This document shows, piece after piece, positions 10,131-24,413 of a DNA stretch of 64,000 nucleotides. Position 1 is the stretch's first letter, and the number at the start of each line of letters is the position of its first letter. Made by a program: the position numbers and the translations under genes. Source of the stretch: Holacanthus passer (lineage: Eukaryota > Chordata > Actinopteri > Pomacanthidae); NCBI GenBank assembly GCA_025331565.1, contig JAFREQ010000030.1:1488001-1552000 (forward strand), in the 5' to 3' direction. The notes below the pieces were generated by a model. That model made no database searches and had not been told where the DNA came from. It was given only the letters and a program-made list of their open reading frames with translations.

Positions 10131-13100
10131 AGAATTCACACAAACACCCAAAATTGTGTGTGTGCGCGTACGTTGATGCAGGGAAGCAGCTCCACAAAAA
10201 CACACCCACATGCACATAGATATTTATAGTAACACACAAATTATGAGTCCCTTTCTCCAATTTCCTTTTCTTGAATTGACACATAGCATTACGACATTCG
10301 TCATAATGAGGACGGTGTATAGTCATTGCTAATGGCTGTACTAATGACATAGCTTTGAATCGAAATAGAAACTACAGTTTGAACACGGGAACAAAACAAG
10401 TATTCTGGCTTTTAATGATCTGGGTGATATCCAAATTCACAGTGTGTGTCAGAAAATGAACCAGTTTTCTGTCAAGACTGAGCTTCCATTCTCAAACTTT
10501 ACCATAGGTGATCCCAACAGGCTGTGTCTTGTACTCCTATTGTACTTTCAACTGTAGTATCATGTACCCTGCCCCTTGAAAAATTACTGTTGTCGTTCAC
10601 TTTGCCAAAGCAATATGGAGAAAACCAGCAAGGTGACCTGAGCAGATAATCATGAAACCAAACTTTCAGAGAACTAATGTGAGGAAGTGTTCTGCATTTG
10701 ACACCATAAAAAATATTGTGGGTAAAGACAAGGCTGTAAGTTGACTTTGCAAAATTCCTTCCTGAAACATTAGTTTAACATCAATCAAGTGAAGCAGCGG
10801 AGGAACAAAGTCAATTCTACAACATCAGTTTAGGATTAGACTTGTGTGTCTCGTGTTGGAATTAATTACGTGTTCGTTCTCATTTATTCAAACTTGATTT
10901 TTTTTGACAGCCCTAATATGTACTGTGTATTACAGAGGAATAAAACAAAAGCACTGTGTGCCAACTTTCTCATTTTTTATTCCCTCAACGTCTCTTCATT
11001 CACTTTGTAACCAAACCGCCTTTCTCACCTTTCCCACGTGCTTCAGATTAAGTTCCTTCTCACGTTGTGTTTCAGTGTAGTTTGTTCCATTTCATGTGCC
11101 AGTCGCTGTCAATGCTGGGTTTTTTGTATCACAGCGAACCACTACAGTCATGTTAATTGCCAGTTAAATTGGCACTCCCCAAAAATAAATCGTCTTGGAG
11201 TGTGAGGTTTTCTGCTTTAAACAGACCTTTGAATGTACGTAATTACAGTCCAGAGACGCCCAGAAGATGCACTGTGCGATTCAAAATTTCAAAACGTCTC
11301 AATCATTACACCAATAAAGTGTTACTGTGTAAAACCTGTAATGAGGGGAAAAGTAAAGTGCAGCCTGCCCGTCGGTCCATCCATCTGTCGTCGTGATTTT
11401 CGCACGCAGAGAGCTTCTTTTTCAAGTGCCGTTATTCTCGCGGAGAGGTGGGAACATATTGAGATCTGAGGGAAGAAGTGTGCACCTCAGACTTGAAAGA
11501 GACACATCGGAAAAAAAAAACCCGAGACACTTTGATGTTGAAGTGTAATTTGTATACATGGCACCGTCCCTCAAAAACCTGCAATGGAAAAACATTTTAT
11601 TATTCTCAGAATGCGGCATACCATTAAAACCCTGTCGCCTTATTTCGCTGAGCTGATCCCGCTCTCGTATGCAAAATATCAACGTCAGTATGGAATCCTA
11701 AAACTTCAGACTATGTATAGTTTGTACCCTGAAAGTTCAGGTATCCATAGCAGCTCAAACATCACAACACACACTTGCCTGCGAAACAGTCCTTCTAGCA
11801 CAGGTGCTGAATGTACTGCAGGCCTCTCCACTGTCGTATCCATGTAATCTGTTTACAGCAGCCGCTCTCTCTGTCCCCCCTCTGCGCTGACTTTGTGTAA
11901 AGGAGAAATAGCCTTTTACCTATTCAACAAGTGTCAGGATGTTGGAAATACTACGCACACACATGCTGGGAGCAGGGGACACACCGGCGTGACTCACACA
12001 GGCCTGCCAATTATGTTGACTCTTGCTTAGGAGATGAGAGTAGAGCAAGTTCCATTATCGTATTATATTTGATAGGGCGGACGGATAACTGCGCCATCAA
12101 GTTAATAGCAAACAGTGTGAGGAGGGTTTAAGAGTGTGGACAGGATTCTCCTTCAAAAACAGCTCCAAAGTAATGCAGTCATCAAAAGGACATAAAAGGA
12201 CAAAAACTTTTCATGTCCGATTAAAGAATAAGACAAGAACTCTGACCGAGCAGTTGTCGGATTCAAGTACTTGAGAGTTTATGATACTCATTGCTGCAGA
12301 TGCAATTTAAGAAGGGTATTGAGATTCAGAGTACAGGGCTGCAAAAGCATGCCAAAGTTTTTATTATACTATATTTTTATGAACTTACAATGTGTGGATG
12401 GTTCTCTTTTTTGATATCACATTTTGCCAAATTCTCTCATAAATCAGTAAGCACACAAGCAATGTAGTTTCATCAGGGTTTTCCAGAGGACATCCACTTT
12501 CACATCCACTTTCATATGCACTTTCTTAACCTGTAGCTCTGCTGCAGGAAATGGGAGTCCACTTTGACGTGCATGCCAAAAACTGCATTGGCCGTTGTTG
12601 TATTTATTCCTGCTGTGTAATAGGCTGTTTGATCTGTCAATATCGAGTAAATGTCCACAGGTTGTCACCACTCACATAAGTTTTATCATGGTCCTGTATC
12701 AAGATTGTTGTATCGCCCAGGTGTTAGACGTGATGCCCAGCTTTGCATTTCGCCTGCAAGTATTGCAGTGAGTCTGCTTTCATTGCCCTGATTCACTCTG
12801 ACTTGAATAAGCTGCAGGGTTGATGTAGTCTCGCTCTCTTTTTGTTTTTTATAACCGAGAACTACAGACGGGTGAAAAATGAATACATCAACATAAAGGG
12901 TCTCTGAGACTTTATTGGTGGCATCCAAATGATATTCTCTCATTTGGTGTTTTGACGATAACTGAAATATGTGTTCAGTTGGGTTGAGACCTGGCGACTG
13001 TGAAGGCCGTATCATGTGTGACCCTGTTTCTCATTCATTTATTCAGGTTTTCCCTTTAATTTGTCTGTATGTTTGAAAGCTGCTGTAAAAGCTGTGTGAG

Positions 13101-13809
13101 CATGGAAATGTTGTCACACAGATGCCGTGTGTGAAAGGGGCAAGGTTGGGAGAGAAGGTGTGGTTTTTTTGACACTACATTTACACTACAGAGTAACGGG
13201 CATATCTGAAAGGGGCTTGACAGACAATTTGCTGTCCTTTCTCCTCTGTGTGTGTGTGTGTATACGCCTGTACGTCTGTGTGTGCTTTGTGCTCAGCTTG
13301 ATGCCTTTGTACGCCTCATCTGTAAAACTGCAAAATCAAAGATCATAACTACTGTTCATCTCTCTCCTGTCAAGTCTATTCAAACAAACCTCACCATTAC
13401 CACCAATTAGAGTTGCATCACTCTGTGTCAACCCTCCCTCCACACATACACAAACACACACACACATCACCACAACTCCAGCCCAGCCGTCTCTCCTGCC
13501 TCTGTGAGACAGCCTGCCTTTCTCCCCCACAATCTTTCCCTCATCCTCTGCCGCCGTTACAGATGGTTTCATTCCCCAACACATTAATAACGCATCATCC
13601 AGATGAATGAAGCTATATAATACCTAGCGTTGCCAATAATCCCATAGGTAAGAGGCTTAGCAGACAGCCCTGAGAGAGAGACAGAGTGAGAGACATTTAG
13701 AGAAAGAGAGAGAGAGAGATAGGAAGACAAGGCTGGGGGGGCTGAATTAGTTTTATCTGAAGTCGGGGATCCATGTTGATATTTAGCGCAGAGCTAAAAG
13801 GCTACACAC

Positions 13810-13845
<36 letters not shown>

Positions 13846-16800
13846 TTGGACCAGACCATCACCATATGGAGGGGTTATTAGGCCAATCGCTCGACTCCCT
13901 TGCTGTTTAGTACTTGCAGGGTTATCCCTTTAAATAGATCTGCTGTATTTTATAAATAGAGATCAGTGCCAGCCGCTGTTAGACTCTGTACTTGAATTAC
14001 ATAGTTTTGAAATTATCATCATCACATTGAACTGCTTAACGAAAAGAAATGTTTTTTTTAATTCTCAAAGGACACTATTGTAAATTTATTGCAGTGGTTT
14101 GAATTTTAATCGGATTATTGTAGAGTTAAACTTTGATCTGTCTCTTGTTCTTTATTAGTACAGATTTTAAGATTCGGTCTTTGAACACAGGAGAACATAC
14201 TGGTTCTATTTTTCATTAACCACTGGGACCAGTTTCAGATGGGATGTAATATTGGATCCTTTTGTACAATTTCCAAGACAAAAAAATAAAATGGCTTGTG
14301 AAAACCAAAGACCATATGATCGGCTTTTTATTTTAAGCCCGTGCACGTGCCATGGTCTCAGAGTCTAATCTGAACTGAAAAAAACTGCAGTTGAACTAAG
14401 AAAACTGAATTTAAAGCCAAACATACATTACAAAGTGGGGTTGAAGGAGTTAGAAAAATGTGACTGTTTACTGAAAGACCTCAGTTGCATTATGGGAAAT
14501 GTAGGATCCAGCATTTTTGGATATTGACTGCTCTAAAAGTCAAGACATTTCAAACTCTATTGCAGAGATTTGAACCGATCTGTTTCTCATAAGTCACTCA
14601 ACTTTGTGGAACTGCAATACTGAAATGCTCGAGTATCTCTTTAAGATTTGAAACCAAGATTTCACAGGCTTTAAAGGAGCAAAATTTGAATAATTGTACT
14701 TTAGAGCCGTTAAGTTTAATTTCTAATTATGTCTTACAAACTCAAATTGGAAGCTAATGAATGCAACAAATGCATTTTTTGAATTTACTGATTCCTTGTG
14801 AGCATTAAACAAGAAAAAACAGAACCTTTGCTGACACAAAAACATATTTATAGCCAGCAGAGGTGCAATCGCTTGTAAAAAGTGTGGTGTATTGTAGACA
14901 GGATCATATGTTTTTTCTATAATGGAACACAAGTGAATTTTCTCGTTATGGTGTAAGTTGCTGACCTGGGAGTTGTGACATGATGAGAAGCTGCACTAGC
15001 ACATTTCCCATCAGGTCAGATTGCCTCTAGTGGCGACCATATATCCGTTTTGTTGCCGATTTTTCAACCTTGATCCCACTGTGTACTGTATCTATAGCAT
15101 CTATATTCCAGTCCCTGCAGCGTTCGCCGTGAATAGACTTCTGGAGGGGATCATTAAACAGTAAGGAGCGTGTTTGTCTCTCGACCGTAATGGTCACATC
15201 ACACTGAAAAACACTTGACAGCCTCGTCGTTGGGGAAGCATACGGTAGATTGCCCACTTCTCCGAAATCTCTGCAGTGCCTCGACGCACAAACGCAACAT
15301 GCTGATCCACATGTAACACCCAAATGCACATGAACATGTAATCACACCCACGCCGAGTAATGACACTGAGCATGAGCCGCTGTCTTGCTATCTCCTCCTC
15401 AACACACCATACACTAATCCCCGTGAATTGTGTTATTCTAATAAGACAGGGGTGGTTGTTACAGAAAGAGAAAAGAGTACGTGGCAGTGTGGTGAGGACA
15501 CAGGGTGATGACACGTCGGCTGAGCAGAGATACGGCCGATGCGGCCTGTCAGGGAAAGCTTTTGTCCTTCCGGTCTCGTGGAGCAAGAGGAGAGGAACTG
15601 ACAGCGGCGCTTTTCTTCTTCCTCCTCCTCCTCCTCCTCCTCCTTCTCTTTTTTTTTTCTTCTTCTCACTACTGGAGCTGAATGCCAACAGCCCAGAAGA
15701 CTTGTCTCTATCTGTGATTAAGAGAGAAAGTGAGAGGAGAAAGAAAGAAACAGAGATAGAGACAGGCAGAGAATGAGACAGACAGATATGGAAGACAGTA
15801 GAAAGCTGGAGGAAGAAATGTTGGGGAAAGGGGGGGGGGGGATAAACGTCTCATCCCTCCTACAAATCCGACGTCGACTCAAATCCCAGCCTAATCCTCG
15901 GGGGAACCCAGTTTGGTTTGAAGGCTTGTTAGTGTAGTTTGGGCCCCGGCTGGCAAAGACCGTGTGGTTGGAGACCATTTCTGGAAATGAACCTGAGTCC
16001 AAATGGCCTCCACGCAGGCAGGGATCAGGTCTGTAATTTTCCCCTCTGCTGGTGAAGTTTAGGATTTAGAGGTAAGCTGATGCCAAGACACTGATCAGGC
16101 TGGTTTTATCAAGCATCTCTTAATAGGAGCTCTGATTTAGGATTAAGCTGAATCGGATGGTTGAGGGAATCTGCCCAATAATCCCAGCACTGCCTTTTGA
16201 AACAGGTTGTGATTCCATTGGTTTAATTATTCATTGCTTCTGTTAGATTTTTCTTTGTATTGTCCACATCTGGATAACATTTTAGAGCAGCCATTGCTTT
16301 GTAATGAGGAGAACTTGTCTTGTTTCGTAATGCTGTTCAACCCAACAGACTCTTAGACAAGCCAATGATCCAATCTTATCTTATCTTATCTTATAAATGC
16401 AGAGAGATGTATATAAAATTCTGCAAAAGGCATTTACAATTTTCCATTTTATTTAATGTTGCCACTATCTATTGAACTTCAATGTTTTTTTTGGCATCAC
16501 ACGTCTAGTCAGTTTCTTTTTATTCTTAGTGACTCATTATTTCTGGGAGATTCCTCTTCCTGTATGTCCACTTGTGTTTGGACAAACATTTAACTTTGAG
16601 AACTGTCTTATTTTATTTAAAAGATAGAAAAACATTGATATTTCTCAAATATATATATAAAGAAATACTTTGGTATAGGTGCCAACAATCAAACTAAAAT
16701 TTCAAATCAAATTGCGCAGCCATAAAAATAGCTTTTTGTTAACCTCAGTGTGGAGTAAGAAGATAAGGAACATACCGTACATTGTATCAGTGAATTTGGG

Positions 16801-18504
16801 AGCTGTGCGAGATGTTGGACGGCCCACTGGAGACAGCCAGGAAGTTCTAGTTAAGATATACACACCTGCAGAACATCCACACAAGTGCATGCTACACGTG
16901 CTCACACACTCCCACACTCTTCAGCATCCCCTCGGTGCTAAAGGCGCACACCTACAGAATGCATAAAATCATAAAATACTCTCTTTCCTGCATCACACAC
17001 CACAACACTCACCCACACACTCTCCCTCTCGCAAACACACACACACTGGCACGCGTGCATGCATGTACGCGAAGGCCTCTGTCTCCCGCTCCTTCCACCT
17101 TAGCTCGTGCACACACACACACACACACACACACTTTGAGAGGAAATAAAATTATAAAACAGCCTGTGCACCGCATGAATAGCTGCTCTTCAGTATTCAT
17201 GTTAACCAGCAGGACCAGCCGGAGAGCTCGTACTCATTACTGAACAGGTGTTTTCTCCATCAGCAGTGCATTTAGAGCCTGTCTGTCCTTCCTGCCTGTC
17301 GCCGCCCCTCACGAACACCTCAAGTGCAGAGCTCGCGAGGGCTTAACGAAAGCGAAACGCCGTCACGTTTGCATCCTTCCCCTTGACTGCTTCCTCGCCC
17401 TTCCTCGTCCCTGCGCGCTCTCCCCCCTCCTGCCTCCTCTTCTTCTCCCATCTCGAGTGGGGATGTCTCACCGCACCGCTCACTCACTGGTCCTCCAGAC
17501 GCCGCAGGCCTCCCAAATCAGCTTCAATGAGGAGCCCTGCAGAGGCTGTCGCTGCCGGGGAGAAATTGCGCTGTAATTGAGCTGCTTGATAATAATACGT
17601 TCTTCTCTCTGATTTCCTACCAGCGGTGAATCATCAACACCATCATCATCGTGCCATCACATCAGCAACGCTCCGCAGACGCTTCCACGCTGCTGCCGCC
17701 GGAGTTGACCTGCTCTTTCGCTCGATTCTCTCTCTCTCTCTCTCTCTCTCGTCAATTGCTCTCGTTCCACTTATTTTATTCCCATTTCCTCTCTCTTTCA
17801 CTTTTCTCCCGCTCCGTCCTCGCCGCCGCTCGCTCCTCTCGTCTGTCTCCAACCATCCTTCCCGTTACTGTTCCATTTCATTGGACGGCATGCCTCAGAG
17901 GTATACAGAAATTACAATGTAGGGAAAAAAACGTGTGGGTGTGTGTGTGTACGGGGAGGCAGCGGCGGGGGGGACAGAGGGAGAGAAGATAATTAGGATG
18001 GGCGATTGTGTGAGCACAATGTCAAATGCCTTTTTGCTACGTATTTAAGGCATTCACGCTTCTGTGGCAGGAAGCGGGGAAGCTAGATAATTTTTCGTGC
18101 AACAGTTTCCGTTTTTGGAAAATGATCAGAATTTTAAACACTTTGAACACATCATTTCCTTACCCTCTCCACGCTGTTGCAAAATATTCTCCTGTTCATG
18201 CATCCCCACATAAGACTTCCATAGGGCATAAAGGCCTCTGTGTTTCCCTCCATGGCATTTACAGGTTTGTTAAAGGTGAGGGGATGCGTGTGCGCCTGTG
18301 TGTCAGAGAAGGGATGAGAAAGAGTGAAATTGTAGCTGAGCAATTTTGGAAAGTTGGTTATGAGGAAAGTAAAAAAAAAAATGTGGCATAAAGTGGAAAA
18401 AAAAACGAGACAGAGGGTTAATCGACTCCGAGACGCACAGACTCAGATGTAAAGAGAAAAAGAGGTTAAAGGAATGGGAGCACTTGCCAAGAAGGATTTT
18501 AGAC

Positions 18505-18555
<51 letters not shown>

Positions 18556-21476
18556 CCACTGGTAGGGGGGAGTTTACACATGGCTTTCAGTGCTTTAACC
18601 ATCCTCATGAGAATTGCCTTTCCATAGAAGAGAACCATTAGGAAAATCATTGACTGCTTATTGGTGTCAGCACTCTATTTGTGTTTGTGTGTGTATTTGT
18701 GCGTGCGCGTGTGTGTGTGTGTGTGTGTGAGCTCAAACAAAGAACAATACTGCTCTTTTTTCTCTCTCTCTCTCTCTCCTCCAAATAGGCAGTCTAGCTT
18801 TTGGGAGGGGGGGTGGACGACATTTGGGCTTTTTTTTTTTGACTTCTCTCTTTGTCCTCAAGTTTCCCCCTTAACTGCTGTGAGTGAAATCCGTTTTACT
18901 CCAGCAAATAGGCCTACAACAATCTTTTTATGTAACTCTCAGTTTATCCACTGGATAGATGAATACGACTTTTTTTTTTTTTTTTTTTTTGCCGAGAGCC
19001 AAGTAGGTCTGACACCACTCCTCCTGTAACTTTCATGCATACTTCATGGCTTTGTGAGGTTATCTGTGGAAAAGGCTTGGCTTCTTCTGAGGGGATGAAA
19101 TGTGAGTACGCCCAACCACATGCCATACCTGTACATGCCAAACAGTAGCGAACATAACTGTACATATTGAATGTGTGTGACCGAGTTGTGTTTATTAATA
19201 GCAGCCCCCTGCACATATACATGTGTTCCAGAGGCGTATAGAGTATGTCGACATAATTGTCTTAACTGCTGAGAAAGAGATTTGGTCAAGGCAATTATAA
19301 TTCAGCCAGGGCACATCTGCTTGCTTAGCACTCAGTCTATTTGCCTAAAAGACACAAATGACTGCAATTTAACAGCAATAGAGAAGGACTGTAATGAGCT
19401 GGTAACTGTTTGCCTGATGTGAGCGCATTGCTTTAAGGTGGGAAGAATAATCAAAGGAATGGGACTATATTTTCACTGGCATTATGTCCAGTGGCAGCAG
19501 TGGAGATTAATAAGCATGAGGTTTATTAGTTTCTCTGCTACCTTTTTTTCATTCTTATTTGTCTTTCTTTTTTCCCCTAATAGACTTGGAGTATAGCTTA
19601 TATATTACTTCTGCTTAAATTATTCCATTTAATACCTGATGGGGACGTTGGTGGTTATAATGATGCCTGCTGCTTGGTAACTGCAGCAAGAAATGTGGAG
19701 CTGCACATATAGGTACAGTTATAATGTTTCTGTGCACGCTATTAAGGGAATAGGTCAGTATTTTGTGAAAAACACTATAAATTTAACAAGCAAGATATAA
19801 CATGTTCATCAGTGGACACTTGGCTCTGGGTACTTACAATCCAGACACAAGAGAGGTATCGATCCTCTCATCCAACTGTGAGCAAGAAAGCAAGTGTATT
19901 TCTACAATTCTACAATGTCATTTAGCAGACGCTTTTATCTAAAGCTATCTTGCTCAAGGACACTTTGACACATAGACTGCAGGAGCCAGGGATTGAACCA
20001 CCAACCCTCTGATTGGTGGACAACCAATAGTCAAACTAGTCCTACCATATGTCATCCTGGTTTTGATCACATTTTGGATATGGCATTTATCTAGAGCATA
20101 GGGAAACCTGATTATCTTTATTCATATCTCTACATGTATGGTTATGTCATTATCCATGTCATTGTAAGTGTTTTGTGCCCCATTTAATTTCCCTCAGTCA
20201 TTGAGGGCACTGCAGCTTTTACCACTTTACTGGATTTGTCCTCTCTATGTAATCACTGGCAAATTGACACCACAGCAACAAGTGATCAAATTTATCCTCC
20301 ACATTACCAGTGTCAGACTTTCATTCCAGTGTACATCGTTATTACATGTTTAATTATCATAGTTAATGCTGTTCTGACTAACTGCCATGTGTTTCGAGTT
20401 GAGGATGCACCTGCACACATAACAACTATCAGGAACCTGTAAAAGATGTTCTGTCTCCATCCGAGCAACATATTGGCGTTTATCACGACTGGGATTACGG
20501 TCTCATCCAGATGTCTGAAACAAGTACCTGCGTCGATGTTTGAAACAGCAGCTGACGGAACGAACTCGGCTCAAGGTCCACTTACTCGCTTATTTTGGGG
20601 CTTTCAACTTTATCGCGCGGTCCACGTCGGCAGGTGGTGTTTGCTCGTTTCAGTCACGGAATTGTAGACGTTCAAACTTTTCATCATGTTGAGCACCATC
20701 TGTTGATGAGGACCCGGATGAAAGCTCCAGAATAAGGCAACTAAGTGGAGTTTGAGCTGAGATTGTTTTGTCAGCAGGATATGATATTTACATGTGCAAA
20801 CATGTAAACAGGAAGGAGCAACGACCTGTTAATAGCTGGGATACTAGTCTGCTGGTAAACATGCTTGGTGAAGATATAGACCCAGAGTTCAGTAGCTACA
20901 ACCCTCATTTTTACAACCCAATTCATATTTCAAATATTTATGTCTGGAGTGAAGAAGCTTTCCAGTGGCTTCATGTTTTATCAACTTATTCGGTTTTAAA
21001 AAAGCATTTGATCAAATATGGTAACGCCAAAAGAACTTGCATGTCATGCTCGCTGTGTACACACTGTCACATTGATCCAGTTTTTTTCTATGTGTGTTAG
21101 CACACACCAAGGCAAATTCCTTTACATTTATTTGACTTGGAAAAAATCGAGTTAGAACAAAATCCCTGTGAGAAGCACAGTACTGTATATCCTGAATTAT
21201 AAATGCAGTGTGTGTGTGTTGGGTGTCAGAAGCCTGAGATCAAACTGTTTGTTTCCACCACGGATCGTGCTGCCTAACATGCTCGCTGCGTACTCTATAT
21301 ACCATGTACAGAAATCCTGTGTCATGTTTAATGGATGAAGATTTGTGAGTTTATGATGGCCTGTGGCTGTACACACTTTTTATGTTTGTGTGTGTGTGTG
21401 TATAGAAGAGGGGTGGGGGTGAGGAGATATGTGCCTGCTGCATTGAACATCAAAGGTCGGGGAAGGTGATAGTTCA

Positions 21477-21516
<40 letters not shown>

Positions 21517-24374
21517 GCGCTCCACATGGCTTCCCAGCCTGCAGCGGGCCCGATGATTCAGAGGACACAGGCTGCGTGACGTGCACTGTCTTTGACCCTT
21601 CTCTACAGCAGCTGTTAATATAACGCTGCAGCTGTGTGTTTGTTATGTTGTTGTGTTGTGCTGATGAGGAGAGCGGTCTGTGTAAATGGGACTAAATATG
21701 TACGTTTGTCGTACACTTGTCACTATTAGTATGCATTCACTGTGAATGATATGTGCATCTTTGTGTGTTTTTCCTATCAGTGCACAGCTGTGTGTATTTA
21801 GCGCCTGCTGGGTCACCCCAGGGCCTTTGTGCTCTTGCCAGTGCCCTGCTTTGGCTCCCAGGGGCCCCAGAGGTTTTTTTTTTTCTTTTCGCCGGGATAT
21901 GCTGACAAATTGATGCTGCCGGACTGGCTAACTGCTCCTTCTGTGGCTGGCACCGGCCGTGACGCACTCTGAATACCAAGCGATGGCCGTGAGCGCTTTT
22001 CTCTCTCTTTGTCTCCCACAAACACGCACACACAAACAATGTGACATCATCGGGCAAAACCCAGAATTTCAGATGGGCCCAGCTTGAGGAAAAAGCCCCA
22101 AATCCAGCCCAAAATCTGGATCAAAAACCTAATCCTCAACTCTGGGGGATCCGATCTGAGTCGCTGCGGGGTCTGGCTATTGGCCATCGTTCCATTCCTC
22201 ATTGCCCCCTCTCTCTCTCTCTGTCTCTCTGTCTCTCTCTCTTTCTCTAGCTCACGCTCAAATTTTGGACAGCTGTTTCACACTGTGAAAAGGGGGGAAA
22301 GTAGCTTTTATTTTGCCAATAATGCCTCAGTCTGTGCATCTGCTACGTCGGAATGATTAGCACAGCAGAAGCTGTCTTTACTATGGTGACAAGCCCATAT
22401 GGTTTCCGTATGTACTAGTAAGCATTAGGCTTGATCTGTCACTTTGTATTAGAATTTGTTTTACATGGTAATATGACCGTTAAATCCTTCCCACAATACA
22501 GTGAGAACAGGGAAAGTGTGTGTGTTTGATTGTGTGCTTGTACAGGATTGTCCAGGAAGAAGTTAACTCTTAAAACAAGAGACTGTGTAGTTTTGCTGAG
22601 TTAATCCAAATGCAAAGTGTGTGTGTTGTTATGACATAGGCAACTTTTGGGGACACATTTCAGATTTGAGACCAGTTAATTGGGGATGGCTGGTGCAATT
22701 TCCCAGTTGGGGACATGGCTTTTGTCCCAGTTGGGAAAAAGCCTTTTGGGTCAGTGGTTAAGGTTAGGTTAATGTTAATGTTAGGGTAAGTCTCCAGGAA
22801 ATGCATGTAAGTCTATGTAATGTCCCCAAAAGCTTCACCGCATAGTAGCTTGTGTGTGTGTGTGTCTGTGTCTGTGTGTGTGTGTGTGTTTACACAGTGT
22901 GTTTGGGGGGACATTGGCTAGTGATTCGGCAATTGTGTGATAGATTTTTTGCTATTTTACTGTGTTGCCCTCTTGAGTCTAATGTCACACACTCCCCTGC
23001 TTGCATACACAAACACACACACACACACACACACACAAAGCAGTCTTTACATTCACAGTGTGGCTGAACCCAGTGAACCCCAGCTATCCCTACACTCCTC
23101 AGTAAAGATACATCTTCTGGCTGCATCACACACAAACACACACACTCACACACACAGAGGAGGCTCTGTGCGGCTCTTTAGCAGTTTCCTCTCAGACAGA
23201 GGGACTTCAGCTCCAGCCTGGTTTCAGTTTGCCACACAGTGCACCACTGTAGCCGGCCAGTCGTGCCTTCAGCTTCCGGGCCTTTAGCTGTACCAATAAT
23301 CAGCTAACCTCCACCACTTGCCAAGGCTAACCACATAATTACTGCACTCATCTGGCCGAATCTCTTCTTCTCAATGCAAGCGGAGGAGCCTGATCCCGCA
23401 GTTGCAGAGAGCCGCTTCAGCCAAACCCTCGAGTGCTTGAGACTACAAGGCTACAGCTCAGCCCTCATAACCCTCGCCGCAGCGTGGTGAAGATAGGGCC
23501 GACTTTCTCAGCTTATCTTTCGCAGAAGGTCATGGATTAGCAATCCTTGGGCCTTGTAGCTCTGACTCATTCTTATGGATCAGCATCGAGCGCAGTCAAC
23601 AAACCAGTATCGCGGCTCGAACCGCTCAGAGCTGTGGTAGGAAAGTCTGATCGGCCGTGGTCGGACAGCGTTGGAACGGGATCGTACTGGCATTCCTCTG
23701 GAGGACTGAAGAGTCACTCTGCTGCAGCAGCGCAGGAGAAGAGGCCAGACACACTGAAGGAACTGATGAATGAAGGATAATGAATGAGTTTTTTTTTTGG
23801 GGGGGGGGGGTGGCAGGTCTATATATACTTTTGCCTGAGTTCCTGAGTGTCTGTGCCTTTTCATGTTTAATTTACATCCAGGGTATGTATGAGCGAGTGG
23901 ACATGGATGACATGAATTTCCCCTGGCTACATCCTGTCCCCATAACAGGAAAAGAAGAAGTAGACAAAACTCAGCCAGGAAACACTTTAATTGAACGTCT
24001 CTCGGTGCAGTCATTCATGAAACATGTCCTCATGTTTTTTCCTGCGTCGTATGTCAGCAGATCTGTCAGGAATGTAAGGTCCGAAAAGAACTGCAGGGCT
24101 CCAGACTAACTTTTCCACTGGTAGCACTGGTGCCACCAACTTTTGCCACCAACTTGCCCCCCCTTTAAACATATTATAATAATACACCATCTGGTTTTGC
24201 AGTTTATTGCAGTGCTCCCAAAACATGAGCTAGACCTAAATTTTTAATAATAATAATCATTATTTTCATTTCTGCTTGTTTGTCAAATGACACCTCTTTT
24301 TATTACTGCCATGGATACCAACAGACTGGCTGCCAAAACACAGCAGCTACAGGTGGGGAGGGGGCGAGTTTGTG

Positions 24375-24413
<39 letters not shown>

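Larger units (their letters stand above)
13016..19894 (+). other. xylt1 intron 1, second part
   Basis: No exon or RNA gene seen. It contains many simple repeats: CA at 13804 and 17107, purine and pyrimidine runs at 13670-13720, 15600-15660 and 15720-15780, a 12-base G run at 15830, (CTTAT)4 at about 16374-16394, TC at 17727, and the TG/GA compound repeat at 18506. Open frames on both strands follow these tracts. Confidence 0.5.

Noticed and set aside
13640..13654. Strong GTAAGA donor after 'cccatag'
   Set aside because: In the required phase the last codon before it is a stop (TAG).
20768..21100. 110-codon open frame in intron 1
   Set aside because: It starts next to text resembling a fish dispersed repeat; no domain, acceptor or donor fits. 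Left as unknown, not called a gene.
23780..24109. 109-codon open frame containing 'MYERVDMDDMNFPWLHP'
   Set aside because: The first part is a poly(G) and T run, there is no family match, and no donor keeps a frame.
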